Below are positions 9,590 to 18,222 of a stretch of 64,000 nt of DNA, one piece after another. Each line of letters begins with the position of its first letter. Position 1 is the first letter of the stretch. The position numbers and the translations under genes are program-made. The DNA comes from Alsobacter sp045348435 (GTDB lineage: Bacteria; Pseudomonadota; Alphaproteobacteria; Rhizobiales; Beijerinckiaceae): positions 2,852,001-2,916,000 of the forward strand of contig NZ_CP157484.1 in NCBI RefSeq assembly GCF_045348435.1, written 5' to 3'. Under the pieces are notes generated by a model. That model saw only the letters and a list, made by a program, of their open reading frames with translations. It ran no database searches and had not been told where the DNA came from.

Positions 9590-9952
9590 TCAGATGTCTC
9601 TCGCCGAGCGACGCTTCGGCTTGCGAGCCGGCCGCGCCGCCGCCTTGCGCCGGGCCGCCGACAGGGCCAAGCCGAACCAGATCCTCATCGCATCCGGATC
9701 GTCATAGGCGGCGTCCGGCAGGCGCCGGTAGCCCAAGGACTTCGTGACGCCCTTGGCCACGTAGCTGAAAGGCTCGAGCCCCTCGGCCAGGAAAGCCGGT
9801 TCACTCTCGCCGTCGACCTTAAGGTAGACGACGCCGCCCGCCTGCAGCGCCACCATCAATCCGTCCGCGAAGACGCCCACGCCGCCGAACATGCGGCGCG
9901 CCTCGACCCGCCCGGCGGGCGCAAAGAACTCCTCCAGGTCGCGAACGTCCAT
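9590..9952 (-). CDS. TfoX N-terminal-domain protein
   Basis: Encodes 120 residues matching the TfoX/Sxy N-terminal domain: an early EARRMFGGVGVFADGLMVAL, then VYLKVD and FSYVAKGVTKSLGYRRLPDA. The C-terminus is a short basic tail. It has only the N-terminal domain, not the second domain of competence regulator TfoX, so a competence role should not be assumed. It starts 9 bases after the stop of the A-type carrier gene and is probably the last gene of the suf operon; its place there hints at a link to iron-sulfur metabolism, but the function is unknown. Confidence 0.75.
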   Translation of the reverse strand: MDVRDLEEFFAPAGRVEARRMFGGVGVFADGLMVALQAGGVVYLKVDGESEPAFLAEGLEPFSYVAKGVTKSLGYRRLPDAAYDDPDAMRIWFGLALSAARRKAAARPARKPKRRSARDI

Positions 9953-9961
9953 GCGCCGGTA

Positions 9962-10348
9962 TCAGTGGGAGACGGCTTCGGACCGGTCCGCGGAGGCCGG
10001 GGTCAGCGCCACCGACTCGCCGCAGCCGCAAGCGGAGGTCTGGTTTGGATTGTCGAAGACGAATTGCGACGCGAGCTTGCCGGTGCGGAAGTCCATCGTC
10101 GTTCCCAGCAGGAACAGGACCGCCTTGGGGTCGACCAGGACGGTGACGCCCTTGTCCTCCACCACCTCGTCGCCGGGCCGCACGCTGTCGGCGTAGTCCA
10201 TCGTGTAGGACATGCCGGCGCAGCCGCCGTTCCTCACGCCGACGCGAACGCCGACCAGCGGCGCCGTCGAATTCGCCATGATCTCCTTGACGCGGCTGGC
10301 CGCCGCATCCGTCAGACTCATGACCTTCAGCTTCGGGAGCATTCCCAT
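9962..10348 (-). CDS. sufA: A-type iron-sulfur cluster carrier protein (SufA/ErpA family)
   Basis: Encodes 128 residues of the HesB/IscA/SufA fold. The three cluster-ligand cysteines are visible: one in RNGGCAGMSY and two in SACGCGES near the C-terminus, the invariant C-Xn-C-G-C pattern. Such proteins receive [4Fe-4S] or [2Fe-2S] clusters from the SufBCD scaffold and pass them to target enzymes. It follows the sufT-like gene by 134 bases. Its leader shares GAGAAAGCCCCCA with the sufT leader, directly before the ATG. SufA and ErpA cannot be separated by sequence alone; the operon setting favours SufA. Confidence 0.9.
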   Translation of the reverse strand: MGMLPKLKVMSLTDAAASRVKEIMANSTAPLVGVRVGVRNGGCAGMSYTMDYADSVRPGDEVVEDKGVTVLVDPKAVLFLLGTTMDFRTGKLASQFVFDNPNQTSACGCGESVALTPASADRSEAVSH

Positions 10349-10482
10349 GGGGGCTTTCTCGTCCTAGACGGCCGGGTTCAAGGCCCGGGCAGGATCAGGT
10401 CTCGCCTAATGTAAGCGTGCGCCGGCGCCCTGTGAAGGGCGCAGTTCTGCGGATGCCGTATGCACGCCGGCAAAGGGCGGCC

Positions 10483-10863
10483 TCACCACATGTCGAGCGC
10501 GACGCGCGCCTCGTCGGACATGCGGCTCTGGTCCCAGGGCGGATCGAAGACCATGTTGACCTTCGCGGACTGTACGCCCGGGACGGCCGCCACGGCGTTC
10601 TCCACCCAGCCCGGCATCTCGCCGGCGACCGGGCAACCCGGCGCGGTCAACGTCATGTCGATGGCGACGTTGCGCGCGTCGTCCACGTCGACCCGGTACA
10701 CCAGGCCGAGCTCATAGATATCGGCCGGGATCTCGGGATCGTAGACGCTCTTGAGCGCCGCGACGATGTCGTCCGTCAGCCGATCGATCTCGGCCGGCTC
10801 CAGCGCCGACGGGATGTCGATATCGGGGCGGTTCGGGGCGTTGACGTCGTTGGCTTCGCTCAT
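10483..10863 (-). CDS. sufT: SufT, MIP18/DUF59-family iron-sulfur cluster assembly protein
   Basis: Encodes 126 residues from the ATG at 10863, chosen because the longer reading would overlap sufS and because the leader motif matches that of sufA. The DUF59 core is clear: VYDPEIPADIYELGLVYRV, then TLTAPGCPVAGEMP with its single conserved cysteine, and VFDPPWDQSRMSDEARVALDMW at the end. SufT takes part in maturation of iron-sulfur proteins, probably in cluster transfer. It lies 16 bases downstream of sufS in the suf operon. Confidence 0.9.
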   Translation of the reverse strand: MSEANDVNAPNRPDIDIPSALEPAEIDRLTDDIVAALKSVYDPEIPADIYELGLVYRVDVDDARNVAIDMTLTAPGCPVAGEMPGWVENAVAAVPGVQSAKVNMVFDPPWDQSRMSDEARVALDMW

Positions 10864-10879
10864 GGTGGGGGCTTTCTCA

Positions 10880-12118
10880 TCAACCGAACAGAGCTTCGGC
10901 CTTTTGCAGGGCCTCGGCAAGGCGATCGACCTCCTCCAGCGTGTTGTAGAACGCGAAGGAGGCCCGGCATGTCGAGGTGACGCCGTAGCGCGCCAGCAGA
11001 GGCTGGGTGCAGTGCGTCCCGGCGCGGACGGCGACGCCGGACCGGTCGATCACCGTCGCCACGTCATGCGCATGGGCGCCCTTCATCTCGAAGGAGACGA
11101 TGGCGCCGCGCTCGCGCGCCTGGCCGAAGATCCGCAGCGAGTTCATCGCGGAGAGGCGTTCCAGCGCGTAGTCGCGCAGCGCATTCTCCTGCGCCAGGAT
11201 CGCGTCGCGGCCGATCGACTGCATGTAGTCGATCGCCGCGCCGAGCCCGATGGCCTGCACGATCGGCGGCGTTCCCGCCTCGAACCGGTGCGGGGGATCG
11301 CCATAGGTCACCGCCGCCTCGGTCACGTCCTTGATCATCTCGCCGCCGCCATTGAAGGGAGGCAGCTTGTCCAGCCAGCGCCGCTTTCCGTAGAGGACGC
11401 CGATGCCGGTGGGCCCATACACCTTGTGGCCGGTGAAGACGTAGAAGTCGGCGTCCAGCTCGCGCACGTCCACGGGCAGATGGACGGCGCCCTGGCTGCC
11501 GTCGACCATCACCGGGATGCCGCGCGCATGCGCGATCCGGATGATGTCGCGGATCGGCGTGATCGTCCCCAGCATGTTGGACATGTGGGTGATGGCGACG
11601 ATGCGGGTCCGATCGGTCAGCAGCGCCTCGAACTCGTCCAGCAGGAACTCGCCCGCGTCGTTCACGGGCGAGAACTTCAGCACCGCGCCCTTGCGCTCCC
11701 GCAGGAAATGCCAGGGGACGATGTTGGAGTGGTGCTCCATGATGGAGATGACGATCTCGTCCCCCTCCCCGATCGCCAGCGCGCCGAAGCTGGAGGCCAC
11801 GAGATTGATCGCCTCGGTGGCCGACCGGGTGAAGATGATCTCGTCCGTGCTCTCGGCGTTCAGGAAGCCGCGCACTTTCTCGCGCGCGTCCTCGAACGCC
11901 TCCGTCGCGGCGTTGGCGAGGTAATGCAGCCCGCGATGCACGTTGGCGTATTCGTGCTCGTAGACATGCACCATCCGGTCGATCACCTGACGAGGCTTCT
12001 GGGCCGAGGCGGCGTTGTCGAGATAGACGAGCGGCTTCCCATAAACCTCCTGGGAGAGGATCGGGAAATCCGCCCGGATGGCCGAAAGATCGAACGGCCG
12101 TGTGGGGGCTGAGGTCAT
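10880..12118 (-). CDS. sufS: Cysteine desulfurase SufS (class II)
   Basis: Encodes 412 residues from the ATG at 12118; an ATG at 12127 and a GTG at 12139 are alternatives, with AAGGA lying just upstream of them. The PLP lysine is K232 in VFTGHKVYGPTG. The catalytic cysteine is C370 in AVRAGTHCTQPL, in the short-loop context typical of class II SufS, which need a sulfur acceptor. SufS removes sulfur from cysteine as persulfide for the SufBCD scaffold. It follows sufD by 160 bases, with a GC-rich hairpin between. A second, class I-like desulfurase heads the same operon. Confidence 0.95.
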   Translation of the reverse strand: MTSAPTRPFDLSAIRADFPILSQEVYGKPLVYLDNAASAQKPRQVIDRMVHVYEHEYANVHRGLHYLANAATEAFEDAREKVRGFLNAESTDEIIFTRSATEAINLVASSFGALAIGEGDEIVISIMEHHSNIVPWHFLRERKGAVLKFSPVNDAGEFLLDEFEALLTDRTRIVAITHMSNMLGTITPIRDIIRIAHARGIPVMVDGSQGAVHLPVDVRELDADFYVFTGHKVYGPTGIGVLYGKRRWLDKLPPFNGGGEMIKDVTEAAVTYGDPPHRFEAGTPPIVQAIGLGAAIDYMQSIGRDAILAQENALRDYALERLSAMNSLRIFGQARERGAIVSFEMKGAHAHDVATVIDRSGVAVRAGTHCTQPLLARYGVTSTCRASFAFYNTLEEVDRLAEALQKAEALFG

Positions 12119-12229
12119 GGCATCCATCCGTCCTTGCACGGAGGGTCGAAACCACCTCCGACGTCACCCCAGGCGGCGCGAAGCGCCCGGAAGGGGATCC
12201 ACTCCGTCCCCGCCGCCGGATCCCCGTTT

Positions 12230-12249
12230 CGGCCCGCTTGCGCGGGCCG
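12230..12249 (-). repeat. GC hairpin between sufD and sufS
   Basis: CGGCCCGC and GCGGGCCG form a perfect 8-base-pair stem around TTGC. It lies in the 160-base gap between the two genes. No U-run follows, so it is more likely to affect RNA processing or stability within the operon than to terminate it. Confidence 0.45.
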
Positions 12250-12278
12250 CCGGGGCTGACGGCGGAGAAGGAATGAAG

Positions 12279-13601
12279 CTACATGCGAGCCTTGAGCCAG
12301 GCCTCGACCACGCTTTCCAGGACGGCGCGGACGGCTTCGTCCTCGACCGTCTCCAGCGCTTCGCCGACGAAAGCCTGCAGCATGAGCGCCTCGGCGTCCG
12401 GCTTGGGCAGGCCGCGCGCGCGCAGGTAGAACAGCAGGTCGTCGTCGAGCTGGCCGCAAGTCGCGCCATGGGCGCAGACCACGTCGTCGGCGAAGATCTC
12501 CAGCTCAGGCTTGTTGTTCATCGTGGCGTTGTCGCCGAGCAGCACCGCCTGGCTCATCATCTTGCCGTCGGTCTTCTGCGCATGCGGCGCGACGATGATC
12601 TTGCCCTGGAACACGCCGGTCGATTCGCCATCCAGCACGTGCTTGAACAGCTCGCGGCTCTCGCAATGGGGAACCGAGTGGTTCACGACCAGCGTGGTGT
12701 CGGCGTGCTGGCGCCCGTGGAGCAGGGCCGCGCCGTTGATCGACGCCTTGGAGCGTTCGCCCGCGAAGGTCAGGAACACCTGGTGGCGCGTCAGCGCCGG
12801 CGCGGTCGCCAGGGCCAACGTGGCGAAGGACGCGTCCGCGCCGAGCCGCACGCCGAGTGACGACAGGTCGACGCCGCCCCCGCCGCTGGCGTTCAGGCGC
12901 ACATGGTTCACCACGCAGCCGTCGCCGGCCAGGATCTCCACGGCCGTGTTGTCCTGGTGGGCCACCCCGGCGGGTCCCTCATGGGTCTCCACGAGCGTGA
13001 CGGAGGCGCCGTCCTCGACCACGAGCAGCACGCGCGTGTAGGTGGAGCGGACCTCCGCGCCCGTCCGCGCGAAGCGGACCACGATCGGCTGCGAAGGCTT
13101 GAGCCCTGCGGGAACGCGGATCACCGCGCCGTCGCTCATCAGCGCGCTGTTGAGCGCCAGGACGGCGTCATCGGCCGTGATGCTCGCGCCGAGGCGGGAG
13201 AGCAGAGGATGGCCGGCCCCCATGGCGTCGGCGAGGCCCGCGACCTCCACGCCGGTCGGCAAGGCGCCGAGATCCGACAGGGTCGGGGCGAACTGCCCGT
13301 CCACGATGGCGATCAGGCCGCCCAGGGCCGCGATCGGCCCCATGGACGATCCGGCCACGGCGAGAGCGGCCGCCGAAGCGCCGTCCGCCAGCGGGGCCGC
13401 TTCGCGCAGCAGGGCGCGCAGGTCGGTGTATTTCCAGGCTTCGACGCGCCTGTGCGGCAATCCGGCTTCCGCGAAAGCGCCGAAGGCCTTTTCACGCGAC
13501 GCCGCGTCGCCCGGGAGGCGCGCCCGGACGGAGGGAAACAGCTCAAGCAGCTGGTTCTCGGCCGTCGTCCGCATGGGAGTGACGTTGGGGATCTGGGACA
13601 T
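12279..13601 (-). CDS. sufD: Fe-S cluster assembly protein SufD
   Basis: Encodes 440 residues from the ATG at 13601, which has TGAGGA upstream; the gene begins 7 bases after the sufC stop. The C-terminal part is the SufBD beta-helix core, with TDGKMMSQAVLLGDNATMNNKPELEIFADDVVCAHGAT containing the conserved CxHGAT-type motif. The N-terminal 130 residues contain the helical RRVEAWKYTDLR motif typical of SufD. SufD pairs with SufB and the ATPase SufC in the SufBC2D scaffold that builds clusters. Confidence 0.95.
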   Translation of the reverse strand: MSQIPNVTPMRTTAENQLLELFPSVRARLPGDAASREKAFGAFAEAGLPHRRVEAWKYTDLRALLREAAPLADGASAAALAVAGSSMGPIAALGGLIAIVDGQFAPTLSDLGALPTGVEVAGLADAMGAGHPLLSRLGASITADDAVLALNSALMSDGAVIRVPAGLKPSQPIVVRFARTGAEVRSTYTRVLLVVEDGASVTLVETHEGPAGVAHQDNTAVEILAGDGCVVNHVRLNASGGGGVDLSSLGVRLGADASFATLALATAPALTRHQVFLTFAGERSKASINGAALLHGRQHADTTLVVNHSVPHCESRELFKHVLDGESTGVFQGKIIVAPHAQKTDGKMMSQAVLLGDNATMNNKPELEIFADDVVCAHGATCGQLDDDLLFYLRARGLPKPDAEALMLQAFVGEALETVEDEAVRAVLESVVEAWLKARM

Positions 13602-13608
13602 GGGATCC

Positions 13609-14358
13609 TCAGGCCGCCTGCGAGCGGTAATCGGCGTAGCCATTGGCCTCGAGCTCGAGCGCGAGCTCCTTGCCGCCCGACTTCACCACCCGGCCGCTGG
13701 ACATCACATGCACGGTGTCCGGCACGATGTAGTTCAGCAGGCGCTGGTAGTGGGTGATCACCAGGAAGGAGCGCTTGGGGTCGCGCAGGGCGTTGACGCC
13801 GTCGGCCGCGATCTTGAGCGCGTCGATGTCGAGCCCGGAGTCGGTCTCGTCCAGGATGCAGAAGCTCGGCTCCAGCAGCGCCATCTGGAGGATCTCCATG
13901 CGCTTCTTCTCGCCGCCCGAGAAGCCGACATTGAGGGCGCGCTTCAGCATATCCTGAGGAATGTGAAGGCGTTCCGCGCCGGAGCGGACTCGCTTCATGA
14001 AGTCCTGAGTGGAGAGCTCATCGTCGCCGCGCGCCTTGCGCTGGGCGTTCAGCGCGGCCTTCAGGAAGGTCATCGTCGCCACGCCGGGGATCTCCAGCGG
14101 ATACTGGAAGGCCAGGAACACGCCGGCGGCGGCGCGCTCGTCGGGAGACATGTCGAGCAGGTTCTCGCCGTTGAGCAGGATCTCGCCGTCGAGGACCTCG
14201 TAGTCCTCCTTGCCGGCGATCACATAGCTCAGCGTGGACTTGCCGGAGCCGTTCGGCCCCATGATGGCGGCCACCTCGCCGTCATGAACCGTGAGGCTGA
14301 GGCCGTTGAGGATCTTCTTGTCGTCGATCTGGACGTGGAGGTTGCGGATTTCGAGCAT
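13609..14358 (-). CDS. sufC: Fe-S cluster assembly ATPase SufC
   Basis: Encodes 249 residues of a soluble ABC-type ATPase. Walker A is GPNGSGKST, the signature is FSGGEKKRMEI, Walker B is FCILDETDSGLDIDALK, and the switch histidine is in VITHYQRLL. The ETDSGLD sequence is diagnostic of SufC. It drives rearrangement of the SufB-SufD scaffold. The start is an ATG with AGGA about 10 bases upstream. A 93-base gap with a hairpin separates it from sufB. Confidence 0.97.
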   Translation of the reverse strand: MLEIRNLHVQIDDKKILNGLSLTVHDGEVAAIMGPNGSGKSTLSYVIAGKEDYEVLDGEILLNGENLLDMSPDERAAAGVFLAFQYPLEIPGVATMTFLKAALNAQRKARGDDELSTQDFMKRVRSGAERLHIPQDMLKRALNVGFSGGEKKRMEILQMALLEPSFCILDETDSGLDIDALKIAADGVNALRDPKRSFLVITHYQRLLNYIVPDTVHVMSSGRVVKSGGKELALELEANGYADYRSQAA

Positions 14359-14419
14359 GGTTTCAGTCCTGAATTCAGAGCGTCACGCCGACTTCGACGC
14401 CGGAGGCGGAAGCCGTGGG

Positions 14420-14439
14420 CGGCCGGGCTGCCCCGGCCG
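14420..14439 (-). repeat. GC hairpin between sufB and sufC
   Basis: CGGCCGGG and CCCGGCCG form a perfect 8-base-pair stem with the 4-base loop CTGC. It has the same architecture as the hairpin between sufD and sufS (8 base pairs, 4-base loop). It may mark an mRNA processing or stabilising point in the suf transcript. Confidence 0.45.
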
Positions 14440-14451
14440 TGACCGGATGGG

Positions 14452-15921
14452 TCAGCCGACCGAGCCTTCCAGCGAGATCGAGATCAGCTTCTGCGCCTCG
14501 ACGGCGAACTCCATCGGCAGTTGCTGCAGCACGTCCTTGACGAAGCCGTTCACGATCAGAGCCGTCGCCTCTTCGGCCGAGAGGCCGCGCTGCAGGCAGT
14601 AGAACAGCTGGTCCTCGGAGATCTTGGACGTCGTGGCTTCATGCTCGAAGATCGCGCTGGCGTTCTTCGATTCGATGTAGGGCACGGTGTGCGCCCCGCA
14701 CTGGTCGCCAATCAGCAGCGAGTCGCAATTGGTGAAGTTGCGCGCGCCCGTGGCCTTGCGGTGGGCCGAGACGAGTCCCCGATAGGTGTTCTGGGAGCGC
14801 CCGGCCGAAATGCCCTTGGAGATGATGCGGCTCGACGTGTTCTTGCCGAGATGGATCATCTTCGTGCCGCTGTCGACCTGCTGCATGCCGTTCGACACCG
14901 CGATCGAGTAGAACTCGCCGCGGGAGTTGTCGCCGCGCAGGATGCAGGACGGGTATTTCCAGGTGATGGCCGAGCCGGTCTCCACCTGCGTCCACGAGAT
15001 CTTCGAGTTCGCGCCGCGGCAATCGCCGCGCTTGGTCACGAAGTTATAGACCCCGCCCTTCCCCTCGCTGTCGCCCGGGTACCAGTTCTGGACCGTGGAG
15101 TACTTGATCTCGGCGTCTTCGAGCGCGATCAGCTCCACCACAGCCGCGTGCAGCTGGTTCTCGTCGCGCTGGGGGGCGGTGCAGCCCTCCAGATAGCTCA
15201 CATAGGAGCCCTTGTCGGCGATGATCAGCGTGCGCTCGAACTGGCCCGTATCTTTCTCGTTGATCCGGAAATAGGTCGACAGCTCCATCGGGCAGCGCAC
15301 GCCCGGCGGCACATAGACGAAGGACCCGTCCGTGAACACGGCGGAGTTCAGCGTGGCGTAGAAATTGTCCGTCACCGGAACGACGGTGCCCAGATATTTG
15401 CGCACCAGCTCCGGATGCTCGCGGATCGCCTCCGAGATGGAGCAGAAGATGACGCCGGCGCGGCCGAGCTCCTCCTTGAAGGTCGTCACCACCGAGACGC
15501 TGTCGAACACGGCGTCGACGGCGACCTTGGAGGTCTGCACGCCGGCCAGGATCTCCTGCTCTCGCAGCGGAATCCCGAGCTTCTTGTAGGTCTCCAGGAT
15601 CGCCGGATCGATCTCGTCGAGCGACTTCGGGCCCTCCCTCTTCTTGGGGGCCGCGTAGTAGTAGAGGTCGTTGAAGTCGATCGGCGGGTACTCGACGCGC
15701 GCCCAGGTCGGCTCGCGCATGGTCAGCCAGCGCCTGTAGGCGTCCAGCCTCCATTCGGTCATCCACTCCGGATCGCCCTTCTTGGCCGAGATGAAGCGAA
15801 CGATGTCCTCGTTCAGGCCGCGAGGGGCCTTGTCCATCTCGATGTCGGTGATGAAGCCGTACTTGTACTGGTCCACGTCGATGGCGCGGACCTGTTCGAC
15901 AGTCTCCTGCACGGCAGGCAT
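14452..15921 (-). CDS. sufB: Fe-S cluster assembly protein SufB
   Basis: Encodes 489 residues; the ATG at 15921 has GGAG 8 bases upstream and gives the usual SufB length. Conserved SufB stretches are plain: FYATLNSAVFTDGSFVYVPPGV, SYLEGCTAPQRDENQLHAAV with the sulfur-relay cysteine, and the SKISEDQLFYCLQRGLSAEEA end. SufB is the main scaffold on which clusters form, receiving persulfide from SufS. It sits between the class I-like desulfurase gene (55 bases upstream) and sufC. Confidence 0.97.
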   Translation of the reverse strand: MPAVQETVEQVRAIDVDQYKYGFITDIEMDKAPRGLNEDIVRFISAKKGDPEWMTEWRLDAYRRWLTMREPTWARVEYPPIDFNDLYYYAAPKKREGPKSLDEIDPAILETYKKLGIPLREQEILAGVQTSKVAVDAVFDSVSVVTTFKEELGRAGVIFCSISEAIREHPELVRKYLGTVVPVTDNFYATLNSAVFTDGSFVYVPPGVRCPMELSTYFRINEKDTGQFERTLIIADKGSYVSYLEGCTAPQRDENQLHAAVVELIALEDAEIKYSTVQNWYPGDSEGKGGVYNFVTKRGDCRGANSKISWTQVETGSAITWKYPSCILRGDNSRGEFYSIAVSNGMQQVDSGTKMIHLGKNTSSRIISKGISAGRSQNTYRGLVSAHRKATGARNFTNCDSLLIGDQCGAHTVPYIESKNASAIFEHEATTSKISEDQLFYCLQRGLSAEEATALIVNGFVKDVLQQLPMEFAVEAQKLISISLEGSVG

Positions 15922-15976
15922 TTCAGTCTCCTTCCTCGACGGCTTCAAGGGCCGTGGGGTTGGTTGGGGGATCGGC

Positions 15977-17161
15977 CTAGGCTGCTCTTCGCCCTTGCCG
16001 TAGATGTAGGGCGTCGCGCAATTTTTCGAAGGCCTTCAGGAACCTTTCCACGTCGGCCTCGACGCTCGACCAGCCGAGGCTGACCCGGATGGCTCCGCCG
16101 GCGAGGTCGTCGGAGACGCCCATCGCCTGCAGGACATGGGAGCGCCGGACCTTGCCGGACGAGCAGGCCGAGCCGGAGGACAGCGCCACCCCGTCCAGAT
16201 CGAAGGCGATCAGGGCGGTCTCGGCCGCCTGCCCGGGCAGGGCGAAAAGCGTGGTGTTGGGAAGCCGCTCGACCCCGGAGGAGAATATCACGACGTCGGG
16301 CGCCAGCTCGCGCAGGCCAGCCTCCAGCCGGTCGCGCAAACGGGTCATGCGGGCGGCCTCGGCCGCGCCCTGCAGGCGCGCCTCCCGGGCCGCGGCCCCA
16401 AAGCCGGCGACGCCCGGCGCGTTCTCCGTCCCCGCCCGCAATCCCCTCTCCTGCCCGCCGCCGCGCAGCACGCGCTCGGCGATGTGCAGCGACGGCGACG
16501 ACGCGGCCAGGGCGCCGACGCCCTGGGGACCGCCGATCTTGTGCGCCGAGACCGCCACGAGGTCGGCCCCGCTGGAGGCGACGTCGAACCCGACCTTGCC
16601 AATCGCCTGCACGGCGTCGCAATGCAACAGCCCGCCATGGGCGTGAGCGAGGTCGGCGGCCGCCCGCACGGGCTGGAGGGCGCCCGTCTCGTTGTTGGCC
16701 GCCTGCACGCTGACGAGGGCGCGCTCCCCCTTCGACGCCATGTCGACGAGCCGGCTCTCCAGCCAGCCCAGATCGACCACGCCGTCCGGCGCGACCGGGA
16801 TCCGCTCGATCCTGTCCTGGGGAAATCTCGCCCCCTCCAGCACGCAAGGATGCTCGATGGCGCTGGTCAGGAGCCTGTCCAGGGGGCGCTTCTCGCGCGC
16901 CGTCTCGATGAAGGGCGTCAACGCCAGCACATTGGCTTCCGTGCCGCCGCTGGTGAACCAGACGGCGCGCGCCGGGACCCCGAGCAGGGCCGCCACGTCG
17001 TCGCGCGCGCTCTCGACCCGGCCTCGCGCGGCGCGGCCTTCGGCGTGAACGGACGACGGATTGCCGCCCGCCGCCAGCGCCGCCGCGACCGCGTCGATGA
17101 CGGCGGGTCGCACGGTCGTGGTCGCGTTGTGGTCGAGATTGGCGCGCTGCGCCCCAGCCAT
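15977..17161 (-). CDS. Cysteine desulfurase, class I (NifS/IscS-like), first gene of the suf operon
   Basis: Encodes 394 residues from the ATG at 17161. The PLP lysine is K208 in VSAHKIGGPQG and the catalytic cysteine C333 sits in the long flexible loop ALSSGSACSSGKV, the hallmark of class I desulfurases. It liberates sulfur from cysteine. Alphaproteobacterial suf operons often open with such a gene before sufB, while sufS lies further down; the division of labour between the two is not known. An Irr-type iron box stands about 145 bases upstream of the start. Confidence 0.9.
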   Translation of the reverse strand: MAGAQRANLDHNATTTVRPAVIDAVAAALAAGGNPSSVHAEGRAARGRVESARDDVAALLGVPARAVWFTSGGTEANVLALTPFIETAREKRPLDRLLTSAIEHPCVLEGARFPQDRIERIPVAPDGVVDLGWLESRLVDMASKGERALVSVQAANNETGALQPVRAAADLAHAHGGLLHCDAVQAIGKVGFDVASSGADLVAVSAHKIGGPQGVGALAASSPSLHIAERVLRGGGQERGLRAGTENAPGVAGFGAAAREARLQGAAEAARMTRLRDRLEAGLRELAPDVVIFSSGVERLPNTTLFALPGQAAETALIAFDLDGVALSSGSACSSGKVRRSHVLQAMGVSDDLAGGAIRVSLGWSSVEADVERFLKAFEKLRDALHLRQGRRAA

Positions 17162-17235
17162 ACGGGTCAGACCTTGTTGTCCGCCTCGCCCATCGCCAGA
17201 TGTCCACGGCAGCAAAGGCTTGCAACCGACCCCGG

Positions 17236-17252
17236 CGCTTGTGCTACAAGCG
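17236..17252 (-). promoter_or_regulatory. Inverted repeat in the suf operon leader
   Basis: CGCTTGT and ACAAGCG form a perfect 7-base-pair inverted repeat around GCT. It lies between the Irr-type box and the first suf gene, 75 bases before its ATG. It could be a second operator or a leader hairpin; the sequence does not match a regulator consensus known to me. Confidence 0.35.
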
Positions 17253-17304
17253 GCCACAGCGGCAAGCTCGGCCGACCGGATGTCTCCGGTGCGGCTTTGT
17301 TCCG

Positions 17305-17325
17305 CTGTTAGAATAATTCTAACAG
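17305..17325 (-). promoter_or_regulatory. Irr-type iron control element (ICE) upstream of the suf operon
   Basis: The arms CTGTTAGAAT and ATTCTAACAG form a perfect inverted repeat around a single central A (17315). The core TTAGAA-N3-TTCTAA matches the Irr box of Rhizobiales. Irr is a Fur-family regulator that acts under iron limitation, and Irr boxes are known in front of suf operons in this order. It lies in the divergent region between the suf operon (minus) and the COG2945 hydrolase gene (plus), so either could be controlled. Confidence 0.75.
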
Positions 17326-17522
17326 AAAGTGTGGGCCGACGGCGGGCCGGAGTCAAGCCGAAGGGCTGCGCGATCCACGCTCTGGAAGAATGCCCGGTCT
17401 GCTTGGCCCGGGGTCTTTCAGTTCCGCATGCAGACGTCTCTCGAGGCCCGGCCATGGCGCGCTCCCTCGGGCGACTCAGGCGCGACGCCCCGTGCGCTCC
17501 TGAAGAAGAGGTCGAGAACACC

Positions 17523-18173
17523 ATGCCCGAGGTCATCTTCAACGGTCCCGCAGGCCGCATCGAAGGCCGCTATCATCCGTCGAAGACGAAGGGCGCCCCC
17601 ATCGCCATCGTGCTGCACCCGCATCCGCAGTTCGGCGGCACGATGAACAACCAGATCGTCTACGCGCTCTATTATGGCTTCGTGGAGCGCGGCTTCTCGG
17701 CGCTGCGCTTCAATTTCCGCGGCGTCGGCCGTAGCCAGGGGTCGTTCGACCACGGCCAGGGCGAGCTGTCGGACGCCGCCGCCGCCCTGGACTGGGCGCA
17801 GGCCATCAACCCCGAGGCGCGCGCCTGCTGGATCGCCGGCATCTCGTTCGGCGCCTGGATCGGCATGCAGCTGCTGATGCGCCGGCCCGAGATCGAGGGC
17901 TTCATCTCCATCGCGGCCCCGGCCAACCGCTTTGATTTCTCGTTCCTGGCGCCCTGCCCCTCGTCGGGCCTCTTCGTCCACGGGTCGCAGGATCGCGTCG
18001 CGCCCATCAAGGACGTCATGAGCGTCATCGAAAAGGTGAAGACCCAGAAGGGCATCCAGATCGAGCACCAGACGGTCGAGGGCGCCAACCACTTCTTCGA
18101 GAACAAGACCGAAGAACTGATGGGCGTCGTCGGGACCTACCTCGACAAGCGGCTCGGCCCGAAGGAGGGCTGA
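17523..18173 (+). CDS. COG2945-type alpha/beta hydrolase
   Basis: Encodes 216 residues. The early HPHPQFGGTMNN motif, the RFNFRGVGRSQG segment, the nucleophile elbow GISFG, the acid in HGSQDRVAP and the histidine in GANHFF together identify the COG2945 (predicted alpha/beta superfamily hydrolase) group. It is cytoplasmic and its substrate is unknown. The ATG has GAGG further upstream at 13 bases and GAGA nearer. It is divergent from the suf operon, and this neighbourhood is recurrent in alphaproteobacteria. The Irr-type box lies about 200 bases upstream, so iron control is possible. Confidence 0.8.
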   Translation: MPEVIFNGPAGRIEGRYHPSKTKGAPIAIVLHPHPQFGGTMNNQIVYALYYGFVERGFSALRFNFRGVGRSQGSFDHGQGELSDAAAALDWAQAINPEARACWIAGISFGAWIGMQLLMRRPEIEGFISIAAPANRFDFSFLAPCPSSGLFVHGSQDRVAPIKDVMSVIEKVKTQKGIQIEHQTVEGANHFFENKTEELMGVVGTYLDKRLGPKEG

Positions 18174-18222
18174 GCCCCTCCTGGCTCAGGGCCATTCCCG
18201 CCGGTCAGGGATCCCGTCGCGC

